Notes under the pieces: model-generated | What the model was told of the DNA's origin: nothing | What the model saw: the letters and a program-made list of their open reading frames with translations, nothing else | Database searches by the model: none | Translations under genes and position numbers: made by a program | Assembly: GCA_002428985.1 (NCBI GenBank) | Contig: DIYL01000055.1 | Location: 224,327 to 288,326 of the forward strand | DNA length: 64,000 nt | From: Anaerolineales bacterium UBA6055 | GTDB lineage: Bacteria > Chloroflexota > Anaerolineae > Aggregatilineales > Phototrophicaceae | Direction of reading: 5' to 3' | Shown here: positions 17,446 to 26,268 of the stretch, one piece after another | Layout of the letters: every line of letters begins with the position of its first letter | Position numbering within the stretch: position 1 is the first letter of the stretch

Positions 17446-18048
17446 ATGAGCTTTTACCTGAAAATCTACCCGCCACCACAGCAAGAATTTGAGAGCTTTG
17501 ACGATGTTTCTCGTGCAACTGAAAAATATATTCGACAAGATAAACATACCAATCAAACTAGTCTGATGAAATTTATGTCAGTGACTGCATTTGGGCATTA
17601 CGAATGCTATGAAATTGTCCAATTCGGTGAAACATCAGTACATCCTAAAACACAACAGATCATAAGCAGTAAATATGCTGTTATTAGGGTCCTATGGGAT
17701 GGTGTGGAAGATGAAAGGCGTTGGGATGAACAAGGAGCGGATGAGTTTATACCCAAGATAAAGCTTCAAGCACTAGAAATTAGCCATAAACAATTCAAAG
17801 AATTATTCAGTCTTTTCAATACTGTCGACATACCGATTTGGCCACGTAATCTAGCAACACATAAGATCGGTGCAGATGGCATCATGTATGACTTAAAATT
17901 TGGTGGGCAAACTGACATATCTGTGACATATTCTTGGGTTAACGATATGGGAGGAGCTTGGAAACAACTGTCAAATAGCATAATGACGGCAAAAGATAAG
18001 ATCAATATATGGATAACAGAACATGAAAACTCTCAACGGAAACCTTGA
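17446..18048 (+). CDS. Accessory protein C of the RNA-repair locus (unknown)
   Basis: The 200-residue soluble protein (start at 17446; an earlier ATG at 17404 has no better support) is not recognised. Its last ~75 residues, with VDIPIWPRNLATHKIGADGIMYDLKFG and a later Trp, resemble the end of the protein at 23388 (ISEGSIGGDGVRYELATT, W...W), suggesting a shared C-terminal domain. It overlaps the next gene by 26 bp. Function unknown; position between hen1 and pnkp suggests accessory cargo. Confidence 0.65.
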   Translation: MSFYLKIYPPPQQEFESFDDVSRATEKYIRQDKHTNQTSLMKFMSVTAFGHYECYEIVQFGETSVHPKTQQIISSKYAVIRVLWDGVEDERRWDEQGADEFIPKIKLQALEISHKQFKELFSLFNTVDIPIWPRNLATHKIGADGIMYDLKFGGQTDISVTYSWVNDMGGAWKQLSNSIMTAKDKINIWITEHENSQRKP

Positions 18049-18658
18049 ACTCATCCCACATATTGTTATTGACCCGAATGATTTTCGAACAAGTAAGCGT
18101 AAGAAAGTTGCACGACGGGATAGAGCGAAGTATTGGGTAGAAAGTCTCGCTCAAGCAGGCATTGAAGGCGTAAATCAGCTTGAAAAGCATAGATGGATTG
18201 CACCTGTTCGTGAGGTTCATCACAACCGAATTTTATTGCAAGTACTTAAGAATCGTCGTCACGAAATTCCAAAGGAAAATCTAACGGCTGAATCGTTAGC
18301 GATATGGGGAACCGAAGGCGGGGTTTCTCTATTTCATGCTGGTAAACCGATTTTTCCCGCAATGTGTTGTTCTGATCTGGGTAATATCAATGACTGGAAA
18401 CATATCCTCGATTATCGAGAGTCAAAATGGACACTGATGTGGAACGGTCATCCGATGATTCCCGTGCGCTATTCCGAAGGTTTATTGAAATTTGCTGATA
18501 ATTCCGACGACAAGCCGACCTCAAAAAGTGCAGCAAAATATGGGATACCTGTTGATGTGCTTAAGATTGCTGTTAAGCAGGCAACCCAAGAATTTGAGCA
18601 ATTCCAAAACCGTATTTATGACTATTGGATCAATCATCAGGATGAGATTTGGAAGTAA
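18023..18658 (+). CDS. Accessory protein D of the RNA-repair locus (unknown)
   Basis: The 211-residue protein begins inside the end of the previous gene. It has a basic N-terminal region (TSKRKKVARRDRAKYW) and a C-terminal helical part (KSAAKYGIPVDVLKIAVKQATQEFEQFQNRIYDYW). No membrane segment, signal peptide or known catalytic motif is visible. I do not recognise the family. Confidence 0.65.
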   Translation: MKTLNGNLELIPHIVIDPNDFRTSKRKKVARRDRAKYWVESLAQAGIEGVNQLEKHRWIAPVREVHHNRILLQVLKNRRHEIPKENLTAESLAIWGTEGGVSLFHAGKPIFPAMCCSDLGNINDWKHILDYRESKWTLMWNGHPMIPVRYSEGLLKFADNSDDKPTSKSAAKYGIPVDVLKIAVKQATQEFEQFQNRIYDYWINHQDEIWK

Positions 18659-18660
18659 AT

Positions 18661-19809
18661 ATGTCTGAATTGTTAGCTCAAACACTTGTCAGGCGACTAC
18701 TTGAAATAACGGATCTATTTTCCGAAGAAGCAGATAAAATTCTGGATACATTGATTGAGATTGGTGAACCTGCTATTCAACCGCTGATAGAAGATTATCT
18801 GGGATGTGAAGATATTTACTATGGTGAAGAATATACTGTTGAAGTTGGTGAAGCTCTTGGCAAAATAGGGGAACCTGCTATTGAGGCTTTGATTGTGTCA
18901 CTGACTACCGGCAACGGTAACTTACAATTTAAGGTTGCCTGCATACTAGGCGAAATCGGTGATAAGCGAGCACTTGAACCTCTCAGAAAAGCCTTTTTTC
19001 AAGATGAGTTATATTCAGCATTGTTTGCAATAGTCCAAATTGGTGGAGAAGATGAAGCACCATTTTTGCTTGAGTTACTCGATAACAACAGCTTTGATCG
19101 AAAGACAATCATATTTTGGTTAGGTGCCACGGAGTCTAATTTGGTTTTTAAACCACTTGCAGATGCTCTGAATGATTCTGATTCAGAAATTCGTCACCAC
19201 GCGGTTTGGAGTATCGAAGGTTTGAATCATCCAGATATTGCTCAAGTCCTTCTCCCCTTATTAAATGACCCTGTATCTTCCGTACGTTATGCTACTGCCT
19301 ATGTCTTAGCAACGAAGTTTAAAGATATTAGAACAACTCCGTACTATGCACAATATCTTACTCATCAGCATGCACATAATCGGTCTATGGCTGTGAGTGT
19401 ATTAGGGAGAATTGGTGCAGTGCAATACGAGGATGATTTGTATCAAATGATGATGAAGGATAAAGATAAGTATGTTCGATTGGATTGTGCAGTTGCTCTG
19501 ATTGCGCTTGAAGTATCTAATACAAAAAAGGCTGAAAAGTTGATCTTAAAATCTATCACTCATAGGCAAGGATATATCAGATTTCGTGCAATTCAGTCTG
19601 TATCCATTTTGCGACCATCACTAGCTTTGCCATGGTTGCTCATCAGTCTAAAAGATAAGGATGCGTATAACCGATTTTATTCTGCACAGTTACTTGGAAT
19701 GATTGGAAATATTGAGGCTCTTGAATCGCTTCACGCCAGCCTGAGTAGAGAGTCCCACCGAATTACAAAAAAAGCTATGCAAGAAGCGATAACAAAACTT
19801 GAAAGTTGA
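18661..19809 (+). CDS. HEAT-repeat protein
   Basis: The 382-residue protein is built from about ten HEAT/PBS-lyase-type repeats of ~31 residues, e.g. IGEPAIEALIVSL, LGEIGDKRALEPLRKA, LGMIGNIEALESLHASL. Start at 18661, two bases after the preceding stop codon; a 4-residue upstream extension is possible. Such solenoids are scaffolds for protein binding. It ends 4 bp before pnkp and may dock accessory factors on the repair enzymes (inference). Confidence 0.8.
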   Translation: MSELLAQTLVRRLLEITDLFSEEADKILDTLIEIGEPAIQPLIEDYLGCEDIYYGEEYTVEVGEALGKIGEPAIEALIVSLTTGNGNLQFKVACILGEIGDKRALEPLRKAFFQDELYSALFAIVQIGGEDEAPFLLELLDNNSFDRKTIIFWLGATESNLVFKPLADALNDSDSEIRHHAVWSIEGLNHPDIAQVLLPLLNDPVSSVRYATAYVLATKFKDIRTTPYYAQYLTHQHAHNRSMAVSVLGRIGAVQYEDDLYQMMMKDKDKYVRLDCAVALIALEVSNTKKAEKLILKSITHRQGYIRFRAIQSVSILRPSLALPWLLISLKDKDAYNRFYSAQLLGMIGNIEALESLHASLSRESHRITKKAMQEAITKLES

Positions 19810-19813
19810 TAGC

Positions 19814-22354
19814 ATGACAACAATAAAACTCCCTGAATTTGCGCTGGTGGTACTGATTGGTGCGTCCGGCAGTGGTAAGTCAACATTTGCACAGCAACAC
19901 TTTTTACCGACCGAAGTCCTCTCATCCGATGTGATGCGCGGATGGGTCAGCGATGATGAAAATAGTCAAACAGCGACCAATGATGCGTTTGATGTATTGC
20001 ATTATGTAGCAGGTAAACGACTACACAATATGAAACTGACCGTTATAGATGCAACTAATGTACAGCCATCAGCCCGTAAACCATTAGTACAAATGGCGCG
20101 CGACTATCATGCGTTACCTGTCGCGATTGTTTTGGATGTACCCGAAAAAATTGCTGTAGCGCGCAATGCCGACCGGCCCGATCGTAACTTTGGCAAACGG
20201 GTTATTGCCAGTCATCGTCAACAATTGCGTCGTTCACTCCGAAATCTTAAACGGGAAGGGTTTCGGCGAGTTTTTCATCTAAAAGGTGTTGATGAGATTG
20301 ACGCAGTCAATATTATACGTGAACCGCTGTGGACAAATCGCTCCGATGAACAGGGGCCATTTGACATCATCGGGGATATTCATGGCTGTTTTGATGAGTT
20401 GGTGCTATTGCTCAAAGAGTTGGGCTATCGCGTTGACGGAACCGACGTCACACCACCGGACGGACGCAAAGCTGTATTCTTAGGTGATTTATGTGACCGT
20501 GGTAATAATACGCCGGATGTTTTCCGATTAGTGATGGGCATGGTTGCGAATGATACAGCGATATGTGTACCGGGAAACCATGATGTCAAGCTCAAGCGGG
20601 CATTAGACGGGCGTAATGTCCAGCTCAAACATGGTTTGGATAGAACGATGGCACAATTCGAAAATGAATCCGCTGAATTTCGGAATGATGTTCGCGACTT
20701 CATCGATGGTCTTGTCAGTCATTTTGTATTGGATGATGGTAATTTAGTTGTGGCGCATGCGGGTATGCGCGAAGACTTGATGGGTCGTGCATCAGGCACG
20801 GTGCGGTCATTTGCATTATATGGCGAAACAACAGGTGAAACCGATGAATTTGGATTGCCTGTCCGACATAATTGGGCGCGCGACTATCGTGGTCGGGCAA
20901 TGGTTGTCTATGGTCATACACCCATACCACGACCCGAATGGCTGAATAATACGATGAATATTGACACAGGTTGTGTATTCGGTGGCAAACTTACGGCGCT
21001 ACGTTATCCTGAACGTGACATTGTGTCGGTTGATGCACTCAAAACTTATGCCGAATCATCACGCCCGTTTTTGCTGGATGATGCGCGTCTGTCTGCCCAA
21101 CATGAACTAGATAGCATGCTTGATATTGCAGATGTGACAGGCAAACACATTGTGGATACGCGACTACGCCCGAATATTACCATTCGCGAAGACAATAGTA
21201 TCGCTGCGCTTGAAGTCATGAGCCGGTTTGCGATTAATCCCAAGTGGCTGATTTATCTTCCACCGACGATGTCACCCGTTAAAACCAGCCCACTAAATGA
21301 TTATTTGGAACATCCTGCCGAAGCATTTGAATATTTTCAGCAAAATCGGATTGACCAAGTTATCTGCCAAGAAAAACACATGGGGTCACGTGCACTCGTT
21401 GTGGTTTGCCAAGATGAAACAATAGCAAAGGAACGTTTCGGCGTAGTCGATGATGAGGTTGGCATTGTCTATACACGCACCGGACGACGCTTCTTTGATG
21501 ATGACGCACTTGAGACAAAATTCCTTGAACGTGTGCAATCGGCTGTAACCAATGCTGGATTATGGGATGAACTCGATACAACATGGCTTTTGCTCGATTG
21601 TGAACTGATGCCGTGGTCAGCAAAAGCGCAACAATTGCTCCGTGACCAATATGCAGCAGTCGGCGCATCAGCCAACGCATCCATTAGTGCATCTGTAGAG
21701 ATGCTTCAACAGATGGTCACACAGAATCCGGATGCGACTAAGTTACTTGAGCGTTATCAAACACGGCAGACACATATCGAAAATTATGTAGACGCTTATC
21801 GGCATTATTGTTGGGACGTCGAAAGTCTAGCCGATCTCAAACTTGCACCATTCCATATTTTAGCGAGTGAAGGCGCAGTCCATATCGACAAAAATCATCA
21901 ATGGCATATGGATACAATCGCAAAACTTGCCCTTGTCGATGATGCGTTATTGATGGCAACACCATATAAAATCATCAATACTAGTGATGAAAACAGGACA
22001 CAAGCAGGCATTGATTGGTGGAAGAGTCTAACAGATGGCGGCGGGGAGGGCATGGTGGTCAAGCCGATGGACTTTGTCATTTACGGTAAACGTGGATTGC
22101 TCCAACCTGCACTCAAAGTGCGTGGACACGAATATCTGAGGATTATCTATGGTGCAGAATATACACTGCCCGAACATATGACACGCCTTAAACAGCGCAA
22201 CGTCAAGCACAAGCGCAGTATGGCAATCCGTGAATTTGCACTGGGAATCGAAGCAATGGAGCGATTTGTTCGCCGTGAGCCACTGCGCCGTGTCCATGAG
22301 TGTGTCTTTGGAGTGCTCGCCCTCGAAAGCGAACCAGTCGACCCGCGATTGTAA
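19814..22354 (+). CDS. pnkp: Bacterial Pnkp: RNA 5'-kinase, 3'-phosphatase and ligase
   Basis: The 846-residue enzyme has three domains. The kinase begins with the P-loop LIGASGSGKSTF (14-25). The metallophosphatase has GDIHG (187-191), GDLCDRG (224-230), GNHD (254-257) and later AHAG and GHTP. The C-terminal ligase domain has motif I, EKHMGSR, with the adenylated lysine at about 521. Together with Hen1 it heals and seals RNA cut by ribotoxins; Pnkp ligase needs Hen1 for full activity in studied bacteria. The ATG at 19814 is preferred over an in-frame TTG at 19799. Its last codons (LESEPVDPRL) recur in decayed form at ~24099-24132. Confidence 0.93.
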   Translation: MTTIKLPEFALVVLIGASGSGKSTFAQQHFLPTEVLSSDVMRGWVSDDENSQTATNDAFDVLHYVAGKRLHNMKLTVIDATNVQPSARKPLVQMARDYHALPVAIVLDVPEKIAVARNADRPDRNFGKRVIASHRQQLRRSLRNLKREGFRRVFHLKGVDEIDAVNIIREPLWTNRSDEQGPFDIIGDIHGCFDELVLLLKELGYRVDGTDVTPPDGRKAVFLGDLCDRGNNTPDVFRLVMGMVANDTAICVPGNHDVKLKRALDGRNVQLKHGLDRTMAQFENESAEFRNDVRDFIDGLVSHFVLDDGNLVVAHAGMREDLMGRASGTVRSFALYGETTGETDEFGLPVRHNWARDYRGRAMVVYGHTPIPRPEWLNNTMNIDTGCVFGGKLTALRYPERDIVSVDALKTYAESSRPFLLDDARLSAQHELDSMLDIADVTGKHIVDTRLRPNITIREDNSIAALEVMSRFAINPKWLIYLPPTMSPVKTSPLNDYLEHPAEAFEYFQQNRIDQVICQEKHMGSRALVVVCQDETIAKERFGVVDDEVGIVYTRTGRRFFDDDALETKFLERVQSAVTNAGLWDELDTTWLLLDCELMPWSAKAQQLLRDQYAAVGASANASISASVEMLQQMVTQNPDATKLLERYQTRQTHIENYVDAYRHYCWDVESLADLKLAPFHILASEGAVHIDKNHQWHMDTIAKLALVDDALLMATPYKIINTSDENRTQAGIDWWKSLTDGGGEGMVVKPMDFVIYGKRGLLQPALKVRGHEYLRIIYGAEYTLPEHMTRLKQRNVKHKRSMAIREFALGIEAMERFVRREPLRRVHECVFGVLALESEPVDPRL

Positions 22355-22375
22355 TCTAGGAATCGGACAAAGAAG

Positions 22376-23350
22376 ATGAGTAAAATTGACCAGCTATCGC
22401 GCAAAGAACTGCGCCACGCAATCAAACGTGCCGACCTCGATATTCTTGAAGATGCGATCGTCTTCTTAGAAGATGATCCACGCACTTTTGGTTCGGGCTA
22501 TGCAAAGGAGTTGATCTGGAAATATATTAAACGCTACAACTTATCTACTGAACAAGTAGCTCGCCTAGAGAATGCTGCTATCCAATATCTGTTTCGTCCA
22601 ATGTCACGTGAGTTCAAATACATGTGTCAAACGATGGCGTGGATTGCATCTGATAGTTTCTGGGATACAGTTCAACCTTATCTTGATAGTGATAATCCTA
22701 GAGCCCAAGTAAACTCCTATTGTTTATATCGATATTCAGGTGGTTTGATTGCAGGTGAAAAACTAAGACTTCAACTTGATGCAATTAAATATGCTGTACG
22801 ATGGTATGTCATTCGATCACAACCAGACCAGATACAAGTACATCCACCCATTACAGTAGAAGAGTTGCTCATTCGTGTTGAACATGAGTCTAATTGGTAC
22901 AACGGTAAAGTTATCTATCGGGAAGTAAGGAGTGATAACCCCTCGATATATTATGATTTTGCCAAGCTTGATAAAGAATTTGCATGCCTCGACGTTGAAG
23001 CAAGCAATAAAAACCAACTGTTGAAAACTTTTGATTTAGTCCTATCAACAGGATTTAAGATCGAACAGTACTATGTAACTTGGCTATACACAATATACTT
23101 ACTTGGTCAAATTAAAGAGGTTAGAGCTGTTGAGATTTTGAAACGATTCTTAAAAGGTAAGATTGAATTTGAATACGGTTCATATCGCAATCATCTTGAA
23201 ATGTTGGTGTTAAAGACGTTGCGAAAGTATGGAACATCAGAGGCAATGGAGGTTGTTAGAAGATATAAAAAAAGAGAACTAATCTATAGCGACTATTATG
23301 GTAATAAAAAAGGTAGTTGGGCATACAGTTATCCAGCAATAGACAATTAA
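22376..23350 (+). CDS. Accessory protein E downstream of pnkp (unknown, helical)
   Basis: The 324-residue soluble protein begins MSKIDQLSRKELRHAIKRAD and is predominantly alpha-helical, with amphipathic segments that could form degenerate HEAT-like repeats (ILEDAIVFLEDDP, RAVEILKRFLKGK, LVLKTLRKYG). No catalytic motif recognised. It lies 21 bp after pnkp. Its first residues MS-x-IDQ are shared with the gene at 24140, which stands behind the decayed second pnkp tail. Base composition becomes more AT-rich after the first ~130 bp. Confidence 0.7.
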   Translation: MSKIDQLSRKELRHAIKRADLDILEDAIVFLEDDPRTFGSGYAKELIWKYIKRYNLSTEQVARLENAAIQYLFRPMSREFKYMCQTMAWIASDSFWDTVQPYLDSDNPRAQVNSYCLYRYSGGLIAGEKLRLQLDAIKYAVRWYVIRSQPDQIQVHPPITVEELLIRVEHESNWYNGKVIYREVRSDNPSIYYDFAKLDKEFACLDVEASNKNQLLKTFDLVLSTGFKIEQYYVTWLYTIYLLGQIKEVRAVEILKRFLKGKIEFEYGSYRNHLEMLVLKTLRKYGTSEAMEVVRRYKKRELIYSDYYGNKKGSWAYSYPAIDN

Positions 23351-23387
23351 CATATCATTTATTTTACATATTCTAAGAGATAGCTTG

Positions 23388-23942
23388 ATGAAAAAACTCA
23401 AAATCAATACAGATCATTGGGATAGGTGGCTAGCTCAGTCGTTTGAAGATGATGGACATACTTTAGTCAGTTACGAGGTTATCATAAACTACTTGCGACA
23501 TGGCGAAAGACTTAGATTTCCCACAGCAATCAGGCTTCTTCAATGTATGATCCGATCATCATTTGAGCCTTGGGTTTGCTATGAGGTTTATGAATATGAG
23601 GAAGCTTTCTACCTACTCAAAACCATTTGCAGGTTGACTGATCCTAGAGAGGTCAAAATGGGGCGGAAATATCGATCTGGTTTTGTTCCTCAATTTGAAT
23701 ATAACTATCACAAAATTAAGTCAAGTTCTGTCACAAATATCATCCAAGACCTAAAAGTTCCAATATCTGCAATATCTGAAGGTTCAATAGGTGGTGATGG
23801 CGTACGATATGAACTAGCAACAACACTTGGTTTTCAAAGCTCAAGATTTGAATGGTGGTCAGAGGTCAACTCAGAATGGGAACCATTGGTTCAGCAATTC
23901 AACAAGATATTTGAGAATTTTGAGACATTTTTTGATGAATAG
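23388..23942 (+). CDS. Accessory protein F downstream of pnkp (unknown)
   Basis: The 184-residue protein starts at the ATG at 23388, 10 bases after AAGAGA. The N-terminal part is rich in Trp/Tyr, and the C-terminal part, with ISEGSIGGDGVRYELATT followed by WWSEVNSEWEPL, resembles the end of the protein at 17446. The two may share a small beta-rich domain. Function unknown; possibly an immunity-type protein. Confidence 0.65.
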   Translation: MKKLKINTDHWDRWLAQSFEDDGHTLVSYEVIINYLRHGERLRFPTAIRLLQCMIRSSFEPWVCYEVYEYEEAFYLLKTICRLTDPREVKMGRKYRSGFVPQFEYNYHKIKSSSVTNIIQDLKVPISAISEGSIGGDGVRYELATTLGFQSSRFEWWSEVNSEWEPLVQQFNKIFENFETFFDE

Positions 23943-23990
23943 TGTTAGGGTTTGGAAGAGCACAACACATCGTATCCTGCGTTTCTATTG

Positions 23991-24135
23991 TACTTCGTGG
24001 TGAGTCCTTACACTTAGTGTTAAAATTATCTCGTAATTAATCAAGTTAGATTGGACACATTATACAAAGTACGTTAGTGTGTTTGATATATTCACTCGAA
24101 AGCGAACTCATCAATCCGCAGGGTTAATTTAGGGG
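23991..24135 (+). pseudogene. Fossil junction: decayed serine-dehydratase start plus pnkp tail
   Basis: Bases ~23991-24094 align with ~24717-24818, the upstream region and first codons of the serine dehydratase gene; TTAGATTGGACACATTAT matches 17 of 18 bases. The start codon is lost here (ACA instead of ATG), but GTTTGATATATTC still matches. At ~24095 the similarity switches to the pnkp end: CTCGAAAGCGAAC is identical and the frame reads LESELINPQG-stop against LESEPVDPRL-stop, followed by a related TAATTTAG/TAATCTAG. Neither part is functional; the segment marks an old recombination. Confidence 0.7.
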
Positions 24136-24139
24136 GATC

Positions 24140-24664
24140 ATGTCAGCGATAGATCAGTACAATTACACTTGTTTGGGATTAATTGAATGCCCAGTGAATT
24201 ATCGATTTTTTGCGCCACAAGATCATGTTCAATCACTTCATATAGCAATCTACTACTTGCGTCAAGATATTCCAGAATACGAAACCGATTTTCAAGGTAA
24301 GCTTGGCGATGTGTTAGTTGGTGGTGGGGGGGGTGAAGCTCCCGCTATGCGGATTATCATGCCAAATACAATCTTATGGGCAACTGATTGGGAACGTTAC
24401 GATCATGAACATCCGGAAATTGAAAAACTCTATTCAACTTATTGGTCACCGACCCAGTCCTTCATTTTAGGAACAGGTTTTGTCAAACTGGGTTGGAATC
24501 CTGAAGAGATTAAAATAGGTCAGTGGCTCATGGAACATGTAGTGAGTTTTCTAGTCACAAAATATAAAGATAAATTTGCTGATTATATCGGAAATGATGA
24601 TCTCGATTATGATGGGTCAATTTGTCGTTTGCTAACCGATGAGGAAGATACAATTTGGAATTGA
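24140..24664 (+). CDS. Accessory protein G, behind the fossil pnkp tail (unknown)
   Basis: The 174-residue soluble acidic protein starts MSAIDQYNYTCLGLIECPVNYR and has a striking glycine run (GDVLVGGGGGEAPAMRI, ~94-110). GGGGGATC precedes the ATG. Not recognised. Its first six residues resemble those of the protein at 22376, which stands behind the real pnkp gene. Probable alternative cargo of the same site. Confidence 0.7.
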   Translation: MSAIDQYNYTCLGLIECPVNYRFFAPQDHVQSLHIAIYYLRQDIPEYETDFQGKLGDVLVGGGGGEAPAMRIIMPNTILWATDWERYDHEHPEIEKLYSTYWSPTQSFILGTGFVKLGWNPEEIKIGQWLMEHVVSFLVTKYKDKFADYIGNDDLDYDGSICRLLTDEEDTIWN

Positions 24665-24716
24665 AAAATACACCAGTACGGTCTGTAACACTTTAATCTA
24701 CCTAGGTGCTCTTAGT

Positions 24717-24818
24717 GTGTTTCGTAGTAGGCAATTAAACTTGATGTTAAAATTGTCGTATAGAAATTGCCTAGATTGGACACATTATATGGAACGCATT
24801 AGTATATTTGATATGCTC
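24717..24818 (+). repeat. Intact partner of the fossil serine-dehydratase start
   Basis: This is the upstream region and first ten codons of the serine dehydratase gene. It aligns over its whole length with ~23991-24094, with scattered substitutions, and retains the ATG at 24789. Confidence 0.65.
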
Positions 24819-26198
24819 AAAATTGGGGTCGGTCCCTCCAGTTCGCATACCATCGGACCGTGGCAAGCGGCGTTAAATTTCTTGGATAAGCTCGATGTAC
24901 ACCTCAATCAAGTGACCACAGTCACAGTTGACCTGTATGGGTCACTGGCGAAGACTGGTAAAGGTCACGGTACGGACATCGCCGTCATGATGGGCTTGCG
25001 TGGTAAAAATCCAAGAACTTGTGATGTCGCATCAATCACAGAGAAAATGGCAGATATAGAACACTCAAAACAACTGATCCTCGATGATAAACATCGTATT
25101 ATGTTCGATCCGCAGGTTGATATTATTTATCATTTTGATAAATCATTACCCTTTCATCCCAACGGATTACGCTTCACTGCTCAGATTCAAGACACTGCGC
25201 CGATTTCAGCCAAATATTATTCTGTCGGCGGTGGGTTTGTGGTGGAGGAAGGCGAGGATGAAATCCACAATACAGTTCAGTTACCGTATCCATGCGATAA
25301 ATCGGCAGACTTGTTAGTCCATTGCCACCAAGATAGTCTGAACATCTGGGAGATGGTTTGGGCAAATGAACAACACTGGCGTACGCCAGATCAAATCATG
25401 TCGCAACTTCAATCAATCTGGGAGACAATGCGAACCTGCATCTACAATGGGTGTCATACAACTGGCACATTGCCGGGTGGTTTGAATGTGCAACGGCGAG
25501 CAAACCAATTGCATAACAGCCTGATGGCAGATGCAACCTATACCACCATCGACGAATGGATAGATGTAATTCGCTCAAAACCAAACACATTTCAAGATGT
25601 TGTTCGTTGGGTCAGTTGTTTCGCGCTAGCAGTCAATGAGCAAAACGCATCGTTTGGACGGGTTGTGACTGCACCGACCAACAGAGCAGCAGGTGTATTG
25701 CCGGCAGTTATGATGTATTTAGTTTGTTTTCATGGTGCTGACAGCAAGGCAATTCATCGGTTTTTGATGGTAGCTGGAGAGATTGGCACATTCTTCAAAA
25801 AGGGTGCAACTATTTCAGCAGCACAGGGCGGATGCCAAGCAGAGATTGGCGTGTCATCAGCGATGGCAGCTGCCGCATTAGCCGAAGCACAAGGCGGAAC
25901 AATCGAACAAGCACTTATGGCAGCAGAAATCGCTATCGAGCATCATCTGGGTATGACCTGCGATCCGATTGGTGGGCTTGTACAAATCCCGTGCATTGAG
26001 CGTAACGCCATGGGAGCGATGAAAGCGATCACAGCCGCCAATATTGCGCTCGAAAGTCAGCCAGAACACGCCAAAGTCTCACTAGATGATGCCATCCTTG
26101 TGATGTGGGAGACCGCCAAAGACATGAGTGACAAATACAAGGAAACCTCAGAAGGCGGACTATCTCAACATATTGCGGTCAATGTCATCGAGTGCTAG
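24789..26198 (+). CDS. L-serine ammonia-lyase (iron-sulfur dependent, single chain)
   Basis: The 469-residue protein starts at MERISIFDMLKIGVGPSSSH, the conserved beginning of the fused alpha/beta-domain bacterial enzyme (SdaA/SdaB type). The cysteines that bind the 4Fe-4S cluster are visible in ISAAQGGCQAEIG, MTCDPIGG and IPCIERNAMGAM. It converts L-serine to pyruvate and ammonia in the cytoplasm. The longer frame from 24639 has no family similarity before this point. A decayed duplicate of its promoter and start lies 726 bp upstream. Confidence 0.9.
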   Translation: MERISIFDMLKIGVGPSSSHTIGPWQAALNFLDKLDVHLNQVTTVTVDLYGSLAKTGKGHGTDIAVMMGLRGKNPRTCDVASITEKMADIEHSKQLILDDKHRIMFDPQVDIIYHFDKSLPFHPNGLRFTAQIQDTAPISAKYYSVGGGFVVEEGEDEIHNTVQLPYPCDKSADLLVHCHQDSLNIWEMVWANEQHWRTPDQIMSQLQSIWETMRTCIYNGCHTTGTLPGGLNVQRRANQLHNSLMADATYTTIDEWIDVIRSKPNTFQDVVRWVSCFALAVNEQNASFGRVVTAPTNRAAGVLPAVMMYLVCFHGADSKAIHRFLMVAGEIGTFFKKGATISAAQGGCQAEIGVSSAMAAAALAEAQGGTIEQALMAAEIAIEHHLGMTCDPIGGLVQIPCIERNAMGAMKAITAANIALESQPEHAKVSLDDAILVMWETAKDMSDKYKETSEGGLSQHIAVNVIEC

Positions 26199-26268
26199 AT
26201 AAGCCTAACCATCAACTTATACTTCTTGAATAGGTTGCTATTAATCACATATGTCTCAGCAAGAACAA

